This document shows, piece after piece, positions 1-6,756 of a stretch of DNA of 64,000 nt. The position numbers were made by a program, and so were the translations under genes. Where the stretch lies: assembly GCA_015490295.1 (NCBI GenBank), contig WFYC01000076.1, positions 1 to 64,000 of the forward strand, given 5' to 3'. The notes beneath the pieces were generated by a model that was not told where the DNA came from, did not search any database, and saw only the letters and a program-made list of their open reading frames with translations. The first letter of the stretch is position 1. Every line of letters begins with the position of its first letter. The DNA comes from Hydrogenimonas sp. (GTDB lineage Bacteria > Campylobacterota > Campylobacteria > Campylobacterales > Hydrogenimonadaceae).

Positions 1-458
1 ATCTTTTAAAAGGTGATAACAATACAAGCGTCGATAATAATAACACCGATGGCGGCGGCCTAAACGTTGATATGTCCGGTGTTGAAGATAGGCTCGATAC
101 TGTTAACGACAATCTCGAAAAGATTCATAACGATCTTAATGTTTCCGGCCCAGAAATGCCCGACGATTCAGAGATAGATGCGTTTATAGAAAACTTTCAA
201 GATCAGTTCACTTCTCTACAATCCTCTTTCGAAGATGCTAAATCTATTTTATCCGGTGAATTGCCTACACCACAGATAAATACTGGATCTGAACCTACGT
301 TTACGACTACTGTTTTCGGAAAGACTCTTAATCTCGATCTTTGCGCCTCTTTTAGGGTGTTTCGTCCTATTATCATGTTTATTTTCAATCTAATTTTCTT
401 GATCTTGTCCATACGTATCGTATGGGCGGCTATAAAAATCATATCTATGGGGGTTTGA
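1..458 (+). CDS. Inovirus pIII-like minor coat/adsorption protein, 5' truncated by window edge
   Basis: The frame of ORF 72..458 is open back to position 3 (LLKGDNNTSVDNNNTDGGGLNVD...), so the true start lies outside the window. C-terminal hydrophobic anchor CASFRVFRPIIMFIFNLIFLILSIRIVWAAIK resembles filamentous-phage adhesins; position is directly upstream of pVI-like and Zot genes. Confidence 0.6.
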   Translation, partial: LLKGDNNTSVDNNNTDGGGLNVDMSGVEDRLDTVNDNLEKIHNDLNVSGPEMPDDSEIDAFIENFQDQFTSLQSSFEDAKSILSGELPTPQINTGSEPTFTTTVFGKTLNLDLCASFRVFRPIIMFIFNLIFLILSIRIVWAAIKIISMGV

Positions 459-459
459 C

Positions 460-828
460 ATGCACTATCTTGTAGGTCTTATCGGTGGTTGGCTTGCATC
501 GAAGCTTACTCGTACGGTCGTAATCGCTGTAGTAAATGGTCTGGTTCTTGCTGCATATGTTGTTATTTTTACTTACTTCATCTTTGTAATGATACAGTTC
601 CATAATCTTATTACTACTCTTATTGAATCTGTTGGTAATAGTTCCGGTGGTGATGTACTCGACAAAATGTTTGGTTTGCTTAGCTGTATAGGCTTTACAG
701 ATGCTCTTTATCAAAGTTTACCTTTAATAACTACATCTCTTACTACTCTATTACTTTCTGTATTCCATCAAATCTCTCTCAAATTCTATGCACGATTCAG
801 AGTGCTTATCGTGGATGTTGTTAAATGA
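460..828 (+). CDS. Inovirus pVI-like minor coat protein (DUF2523-like)
   Basis: 122 aa, several hydrophobic segments, located between the pIII-like gene and Zot as in other inoviruses. Confidence 0.55.
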   Translation: MHYLVGLIGGWLASKLTRTVVIAVVNGLVLAAYVVIFTYFIFVMIQFHNLITTLIESVGNSSGGDVLDKMFGLLSCIGFTDALYQSLPLITTSLTTLLLSVFHQISLKFYARFRVLIVDVVK

Positions 829-1862
829 TCCGCTTCATAGTCGGTGTTCCAGGATCAGGCAAAACATACTATACCGTCTACAATATTCACAAGAGCATTA
901 CCGATAAAAATCAGTCTGAAAAACATCTCTATATCTACACGAACATCAATCAGTTCAACTACAAACTATCCGAAAAGCTCAGACCCTACGACCACGAAAA
1001 AACTTGTAAGTGTATAGAACTTCTCCATAAATACTTCAAAAAAAAGAAAAACGATTCTTTTCTCATATCTATGGCCAAAAAGCTGAAACTTTACAAGTCC
1101 TATTTCGTAATCGACGAAGCACATCTATACTTTGATGTTCGAAAACCTGCTCTAATTTGGTGGCTCTCTTATCACAGGCACTTGTATCAAGATATTGATC
1201 TTATCACCCAAAATCTCTCTCTGATCGACTCTAAATATAAAGCTTTTGCGGAATATTTCATAAGAGCTACTCCCAGATCGCTCGGTATCCTTTCTAAAAC
1301 ATTTACCTACAAATTATTCATTGATTCAAGAATGAGTATGAAATCAAGAGCCGGCATCGAGAAACTTCCGCAAAAAAAAGAGGTATTCGATCTATATGTC
1401 TCAGGTGGTAAAGTAAACAGCAAAAACCTAATCTACAAGTACATCTATTTTTCAGTTATCGGTTTAATCGTTCTTTTGCTCTTTTTCTACTACATAATCA
1501 GTGAAATGCGCTCCAGGGCCGAATCTGAAAAAAGCCATTCTGCAACACAACATCGTAAAGCTGAACCTATTGGCGCACCTATCCAATCAAATAACATCGA
1601 TTCTGAATCTATCTATACCGTAGTTACCTGCATAAACGATTACTGCTACGTAAACAGTTATCCGGTTCCGCTCGAGTCTTTCACGCAGATTATCAAAGAG
1701 ACCAATGTTCGGATTCTGCATATCGATCGTTCTCATATGCAAAAAAAGGCGACTATCTATCTTGTCGCCAATAACGCTTTCTTCAATCTTTTTAAAGGGG
1801 TTAACAATGAAAAAGATTCTGTTATTGCTAATTTGTTCTCTACTTCTGGCCGATCAGAATAG
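825..1862 (+). CDS. Zot-domain assembly ATPase (filamentous phage pI)
   Basis: N-terminal Walker A GVPGSGKT, Zot-type layout, single TM segment near residue 210 (YIYFSVIGLIVLLLFFYYII). ATGA overlap with the upstream gene. Confidence 0.85.
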   Translation: MIRFIVGVPGSGKTYYTVYNIHKSITDKNQSEKHLYIYTNINQFNYKLSEKLRPYDHEKTCKCIELLHKYFKKKKNDSFLISMAKKLKLYKSYFVIDEAHLYFDVRKPALIWWLSYHRHLYQDIDLITQNLSLIDSKYKAFAEYFIRATPRSLGILSKTFTYKLFIDSRMSMKSRAGIEKLPQKKEVFDLYVSGGKVNSKNLIYKYIYFSVIGLIVLLLFFYYIISEMRSRAESEKSHSATQHRKAEPIGAPIQSNNIDSESIYTVVTCINDYCYVNSYPVPLESFTQIIKETNVRILHIDRSHMQKKATIYLVANNAFFNLFKGVNNEKDSVIANLFSTSGRSE

Positions 1863-2922
1863 TATCTACAAAGTGAATCTGTATCAATACGCTGAAATCG
1901 TATCAAATGCCGCGCATATAAACATTCTCATCGATAATAAAGTTCCTGCTAAAGAGATATATTTTTTCGTTCCTGCTCGAATCGATCGTAAAGACTATCT
2001 CCAGACTTTTAGAGACCTTTTGAAAGATTGTCAACTTAGATTAATTGAACGTAAAAATTACTACTATGTAACTCTACCCTACAAAGAGCCTAAAAAGTTA
2101 TATTCTTTTAAATTTCGTTATCTCAACATATCTGACGTAAAATTTCTCAAAAACATATTTCCTAACATTATGTTCCAGTTTTTTGAGAACAGCAATACAC
2201 TCTATTATCAATCTACCTATTCCGATCATGCTAAGATAAAAAAAATATGTAGGGATCTCGATCTACCATATCTTTCTAGTGATATTCAACTTACTATTTT
2301 TGTTACAGATATCGATAAGTTAGAGAGCAGTGGTATTGATTTTTCAAAGCTTGGTTTCGACTTTACAGGATTACTCGAAGTCTCTCACCTTGGCATCGAT
2401 TTTAAAACCGTCAATCTTTTAGAATTAAAGGGTGTTCTCGATCTCTTACAAAAAGAGAAGATAATCGATATAGTGCAAAATCCTATTATACATCTAACTG
2501 ACGGAAAGCCTACAACATTTGACGTAGTAAAAAATATTCCAGTTCTTGTTAGTAACACTTCTATTGATGATAATAAGGTCACCACTCAAAACCGTATCCA
2601 GTATCGCGATATCGGTCTTAAAATAAATCTCGTTCCACAGATATATAACGACTCTATGATAATCGATCTTAACATCACATCCGAAACAGTAGACGATATT
2701 ACGGACACTCCCATTACAAATAAACTTTACTATTCAAATAGCTTCAAACTCAAAAAGTATCAAGCGTTATTCCTTACCGGTCTCAATGTATCCCAGACTC
2801 ATATATCGAAGCAGAGAATACCAATTTTAGCCGATCTGCCTTACATAAGCCCTTTATTTAAAAGCACCACAAAACAGGTAAAGAGACAGGTACTATCTAT
2901 CTTAATCGAATCATATGAATAA
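1807..2922 (+). CDS. Type II/III secretin-family protein (filamentous phage pIV-like)
   Basis: ATG at 1807 gives signal peptide MKKILLLLICSLLLADQ; C-terminal secretin pattern (VQNPIIHLTDGKPTTFDVVKNIPVLV..., IPILADLPYISPLFK). Overlaps the zot 3' end by 56 nt. Confidence 0.85.
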   Translation: MKKILLLLICSLLLADQNSIYKVNLYQYAEIVSNAAHINILIDNKVPAKEIYFFVPARIDRKDYLQTFRDLLKDCQLRLIERKNYYYVTLPYKEPKKLYSFKFRYLNISDVKFLKNIFPNIMFQFFENSNTLYYQSTYSDHAKIKKICRDLDLPYLSSDIQLTIFVTDIDKLESSGIDFSKLGFDFTGLLEVSHLGIDFKTVNLLELKGVLDLLQKEKIIDIVQNPIIHLTDGKPTTFDVVKNIPVLVSNTSIDDNKVTTQNRIQYRDIGLKINLVPQIYNDSMIIDLNITSETVDDITDTPITNKLYYSNSFKLKKYQALFLTGLNVSQTHISKQRIPILADLPYISPLFKSTTKQVKRQVLSILIESYE

Positions 2923-3060
2923 GCCCGCCGCGCGCCGCTACTTAGGGGGAGGCGGTAGGGCGTACGGTTAGCGAGGGGTTCCCTGCACCGCTTGCGGTGT
3001 AGGGGCTAACCGTGATAATACATGCCCGGACGCCTATTATCCTAGCGTGCGGGGCTTATT
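2918..3060. repeat. GC-rich nested inverted-repeat region, candidate phage origin/packaging hairpins
   Basis: Outer arms AATAAGCCC (2918-2926)/GGGCTTATT (3052-3060); ACGGTTAGC (2964-2972)/GCTAACCGT (3005-3013); CCCTGCACCG (2981-2990)/CGGTGTAGGG (2995-3004), loop CTTG; CCCGGACGC (3025-3033)/GCGTGCGGG (3045-3053). Confidence 0.6.
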
Positions 3061-3100
3061 AAATTTTAATCGTCGACTGTCTTTATTCTTATACAAACTT

Positions 3101-3142
3101 ATTTACATTCTATATCTCCTTTGGGTGATATAGACTGTAAAT
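3101..3142. promoter_or_regulatory. Long dyad (candidate operator or attenuator) upstream of the PAPS-reductase gene
   Basis: ATTTACA(3101-3107)-tt-CTATATC(3110-3116)-tcctttgggt-GATATAG(3127-3133)-ac-TGTAAAT(3136-3142): 14 paired bases with one 2x2 internal mismatch. Confidence 0.6.
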
Positions 3143-3163
3143 TTATTATAGGAGGAGTTATAA

Positions 3164-3898
3164 ATGAAAAAGAAATATCTTATTAGCCTTTCAGGTGGTA
3201 AAGATAGTACAGCGGTAGCACTTTTTATGCTTGAGAGACGTGATAAAAGTGATCTTGTTTTTAATTACTTTGATACAGGTTGGGAGCATCCATCTGTTTA
3301 TAGTTATTTAGATTATCTGGAAACATCCTTGAAAATTACTATTAACCGTATAGGTGGCATAACTTTCGAAGAGCTTTGTATTAAAGAAAGATATATACCC
3401 AATTATACTGCTCGATTTTGCACTCGAATTTTGAAGCATGAGAAAAGTGATGCAGAAATTAAAAAATATATAGCTGCTGGTTTTAATCCTATAGTTGTAA
3501 CAGGTGTACGTAGAGCCGAATCACCATCACGAAAAAATTATCAGTCTCATAGAATATATAATGGTGTCAAAATCTTGCAGCCAATAGCTTATTGGACTGT
3601 TGAAGAGGTATTTGCAATACACAAAAAACACAACATAAAGCATAATCCACTTTATGATAAAGGTTGGAGTCGTGTAGGTTGCTACCCTTGTATATTTGCA
3701 AAACAATCTGAAATTGGTTTACTTGAGCCTTGGGCAATTCAAAGAATCCGTAAACTAGAAAATAAAGTATCTGAAATAAGAGGCGTACCAGTTACCTTTT
3801 TTAAAGAAGATATTGATTCTAAAATTCGACGTTCTTCTGGATTTAACGCTCTTGGCTTAGATCTTGGATGTCTTAATCCTTATGGTCAATGTGAATAA
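3164..3898 (+). CDS. PAPS-reductase-family PP-loop protein (PF01507-like), phage cargo
   Basis: SGGKDS PP-loop at N-terminus, FCTRILKHEK, NPLYDKGWSRVGCYPC and C-terminal CLNPYGQC motifs; good RBS ggaggag before ATG. Confidence 0.8.
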   Translation: MKKKYLISLSGGKDSTAVALFMLERRDKSDLVFNYFDTGWEHPSVYSYLDYLETSLKITINRIGGITFEELCIKERYIPNYTARFCTRILKHEKSDAEIKKYIAAGFNPIVVTGVRRAESPSRKNYQSHRIYNGVKILQPIAYWTVEEVFAIHKKHNIKHNPLYDKGWSRVGCYPCIFAKQSEIGLLEPWAIQRIRKLENKVSEIRGVPVTFFKEDIDSKIRRSSGFNALGLDLGCLNPYGQCE

Positions 3899-4010
3899 GG
3901 GCGTAGCCCTCTGCACAACACATACAACCGAGTGAGGCGCCAGCCGAATGAGGTTGTGGGTGTTGGGCCCTTGGCTAATTATAAAAAGTTTTTGTCAGGC
4001 GTAAGCCTGA
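3897..4010. repeat. Hairpin-rich leader of the replication initiator gene
   Basis: AAGGGC (3897-3902)/GCCCTT (3967-3972); CAACAC-at-ACAACC (3916-3929)/GGTTGT-gg-GTGTTG (3952-3965); TCAGGC-GTAA-GCCTGA (3995-4010). Confidence 0.6.
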
Positions 4011-4027
4011 TCTAAAAAGGGGTAAAA

Positions 4028-5278
4028 ATGTATGGATTAACCGAATCTCTTCGTGACAAAGCTCTTGAAAAAATTCGACGACATAAAATCTTCTTGTCGT
4101 CTCATGCACTCTCTTTTGGATCGAAACAGTATCGTTTATCCGATTTTTTTAAAAATAGCTATATAAATGCAGATCGATATATTGCAGAAGTCAATAATCG
4201 TGTAGCCAGTCTTTACAAATATGCTTGTGAACGCAATTTATCAAATGTATTTCTGACTATAACACTTCCTTCGGAATATCATCCCAAAAAGTCGATAATC
4301 AAAAATGGCCGACTTGTAAAGGTTATCGATAATCCTCGATACATAAATGACGAGGATCATAATCCTAAAAATGGTTCTAAAGAGCTTTCAAGACTGTTTA
4401 CAAGAATACAGTTTCTTCGAGCTTATCGAAACATACCTAAAGATGATCGAGTCTATTTTAGGGTTTTCGAACCACATAAAGATGGTACGCCGCATTTACA
4501 TGCTTCGATATTTATACCTGCTGATAATGTAGATTCATTTGTCTCGAGTGTAAAAAGCTGGGCTAAAAAAAATGTTTTAAAAAAGGCTCAGATCAAGATA
4601 GAGATTGATATAAAAAATCCTGTTGCCTATCTGATGAAATACATACTCAAAACTTTCGATGATCTACGAAAAGATAAAAACAATCTATCTGATCTCACTC
4701 TATGGTATATAGTTCATGGTATCAATCGTTTTTACACTTCCCGCACCCTCGTAAGTCTTGAAATATACAGAAAGTTCCGCGGTTCTCATGATCTGTTACA
4801 AGTCACTAAAATGATGCGTAATAACGAAATATCTGTATTGCTCGATATGGATACTCGTAAGCCTGTTATGATCTACAATAACGATTATGTAATCTATTCA
4901 AAGAAACCTTTTTCCAAAACTCTTACTAACTATGTAGTCGAAGATAGCCGTATATATTTGCCCGATCCTGAAATTGCCGAACAGATTCGGGATCTCAAAG
5001 AGATACCTGAATATAAAAATCCTGAGTCTCATATGATTCCTGCACAATTAAATGGTATTCAAGGTTATATCAATAAATTCTCTATGAAGTTTGTTTCAGC
5101 TGATAAAATTCGAAAGTCAATTAAGCGAATGTCTATTTTAGAACGAGAAAATTATCGCAACTATCTCTATTCTGAACTCGATAACCCATTTAACGAACTG
5201 AATGAACTTAACGAAATAGAGGATCGTTTGATCATGCTCGATCGCATTGAAATGGAGCTTGAATGTGAGACTGTTTAG
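4028..5278 (+). CDS. HUH-type rolling-circle replication initiator (pII-like)
   Basis: FLTITLPSEYH, HKDGTPHLHASIFIP (HxH metal-binding motif) and VAYLMKYILK (YxxKY-type catalytic motif), as in ssDNA-phage/plasmid Rep proteins. Confidence 0.75.
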   Translation: MYGLTESLRDKALEKIRRHKIFLSSHALSFGSKQYRLSDFFKNSYINADRYIAEVNNRVASLYKYACERNLSNVFLTITLPSEYHPKKSIIKNGRLVKVIDNPRYINDEDHNPKNGSKELSRLFTRIQFLRAYRNIPKDDRVYFRVFEPHKDGTPHLHASIFIPADNVDSFVSSVKSWAKKNVLKKAQIKIEIDIKNPVAYLMKYILKTFDDLRKDKNNLSDLTLWYIVHGINRFYTSRTLVSLEIYRKFRGSHDLLQVTKMMRNNEISVLLDMDTRKPVMIYNNDYVIYSKKPFSKTLTNYVVEDSRIYLPDPEIAEQIRDLKEIPEYKNPESHMIPAQLNGIQGYINKFSMKFVSADKIRKSIKRMSILERENYRNYLYSELDNPFNELNELNEIEDRLIMLDRIEMELECETV

Positions 5279-6152
5279 TGAGTATTCAAAAATATATATT
5301 CAGATCAAACGATCCGAGCTTAAAACTTCTTCGATCGAAAAATATATTAATATACTTGAAAAAGTGATACTTCCCGAGTTCGGCGATAAAAACATTGATG
5401 AAATTAAACCTCTCGATATTCGACTTTGGTTCTCGAAGTACAATCACCGTTCGCCCAAAACTCGTCGTGATTATCTTATTGTTCTTCGTGGAGTATTTCA
5501 AGAAGCTTTTTATGATGAGATAATTACACGAAATCCAGTTGATGTTATCCGCTTACCTAAATTGCATACAAAGCGCATACAGCCTTTCGATCCTTCAGAA
5601 GTAAAGAGGATACTTGAGAATTCTACCGGCTGGAGAAAAAACTATTATGCAATAGCATTTTTTACCGGTATGCGTTCTGGCGAGATTATAGCTCTTAAAT
5701 GGTCTGATATAGATTTTTTACGAAGAGAGATTTATGTTCAGCGTTCCAGACGTAAAGGCGTCGAGACTACTCCTAAAACTCAAACTTCAATCAGAGTTAT
5801 ACCAATTTTTGATGTTTTGTTGCCATATCTTGAAAATCAATTTGAGATTACAGGCTCAAAAAATAGTTACGTTTTTTTAAATGGTGATAAGCCGTACAGA
5901 GATACAAATTCATGTCTTGATCGAACCTGGAAATCTTTACTGAAAAAACTTCATATACCTTATAGGCGTTTGTATAATACCCGGCATACATTTGCTACTT
6001 TGCTTCTCAATTCTGACAAATTTACAAAGAACCAGGTATCTATGCTACTAGGTCATACTTCCAATCAGATGCTTTTTCAGGTTTATGCAGGATTTATAGA
6101 GAGTGAACGCAATAAGATCGATCGATCTGTGAATATTTTGGAGCTTAAATAA
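5265..6152 (+). CDS. Tyrosine recombinase / phage integrase
   Basis: FTGMRSGEIIALKW, LYNTRHTFATLLL, LLGHTSNQMLFQVYAGF catalytic boxes. ORF opens at a TTG (5247); GTG at 5265 preceded by GGAG is the more likely start. Confidence 0.85.
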   Translation: MRLFSEYSKIYIQIKRSELKTSSIEKYINILEKVILPEFGDKNIDEIKPLDIRLWFSKYNHRSPKTRRDYLIVLRGVFQEAFYDEIITRNPVDVIRLPKLHTKRIQPFDPSEVKRILENSTGWRKNYYAIAFFTGMRSGEIIALKWSDIDFLRREIYVQRSRRKGVETTPKTQTSIRVIPIFDVLLPYLENQFEITGSKNSYVFLNGDKPYRDTNSCLDRTWKSLLKKLHIPYRRLYNTRHTFATLLLNSDKFTKNQVSMLLGHTSNQMLFQVYAGFIESERNKIDRSVNILELK

Positions 6153-6159
6153 AACTTAA

Positions 6160-6245
6160 TGGTGCGACGGGCGAGACTTGAACTCGCACGGGCAAAGCCC
6201 ACTGCCCCCTCAAGACAGCGTGTCTACCGATTCCACCACCGTCGC
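6160..6245 (-). tRNA. tRNA-Leu (anticodon GAG), CCA encoded
   Basis: Reverse complement GCGACGG...TTGAGGG...GCGAGTTCAAGTCTCGC...CCGTCGCACCA: 7-bp acceptor stem, GAG in the anticodon loop, long variable arm typical of Leu. Confidence 0.92.
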
Positions 6246-6274
6246 ACTTATGTTCGTTATGAGGCCGAAATTAT

Positions 6275-6310
6275 AGCAAAAAAAATGGTCGGAAGCAAGC
6301 GCTTCCGACC
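6275..6310 (-). terminator. Rho-independent terminator downstream of atpE
   Basis: GGTCGGAAGC (6287-6296)/GCTTCCGACC (6301-6310), followed on the minus strand by a T-tract. Confidence 0.8.
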
Positions 6311-6331
6311 GAAATTCAAATATTATGCAGA

Positions 6332-6637
6332 TTATCCGAGGAACGGGTTTGCATAAAGGGCGATCAGAGCGATAACCAGTGTATAGATAACCTGTGCTTC
6401 GATCATCGCGAGTGCGATGAACATCGTAGTCATCAGTTTACCGCCGAGACCCGGGTTTCTTGCGGTTCCTGCGATTGTCGCCGCCGCAGTGTTACCCATA
6501 CCTATAGCACCGCCGAGCGCTGCAAGGCCGAGACCCACACCTGCCGCTACGACGCTGTACGCCTGGATTATTGACTCACCTTCGCCCGCAAATGCAAAAC
6601 CTGCAAATGCCGCCATCAGAAGAAAAAACTTTTTCAT
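6332..6637 (-). CDS. atpE: ATP synthase F0 subunit c
   Basis: GVGLGLAALGGAIGMGNTAAATIAGTARNPGLGGKL...IEAQVIYTLVIALIALYANPF. Confidence 0.95.
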   Translation of the reverse strand: MKKFFLLMAAFAGFAFAGEGESIIQAYSVVAAGVGLGLAALGGAIGMGNTAAATIAGTARNPGLGGKLMTTMFIALAMIEAQVIYTLVIALIALYANPFLG

Positions 6638-6756
6638 GGAAAACTCCTTAAATATTCCGGATATGCGCCCGGTTGCGCTGCAAAGTCCGTTCGGCTTGCG
6701 TATCCCTACTTATCACTTTGCAGGCGAATTATACAAGCTAAAATGTAAAATCTCCA

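Noticed and set aside
203-714. Minus-strand ORFs (203..442, 445..714) inside the phage
   Set aside because: Antisense to pIII-like and pVI-like genes; no RBS or domain support.
825-1862. Zot annotated as an enterotoxin
   Set aside because: The context is a phage morphogenesis operon; the Walker A plus TM layout is the pI assembly ATPase. No evidence for toxin activity from sequence.
6159-6356. 65-aa + strand ORF next to the integrase
   Set aside because: It is the translated antisense of tRNA-Leu and the atpE terminator, not a protein gene.
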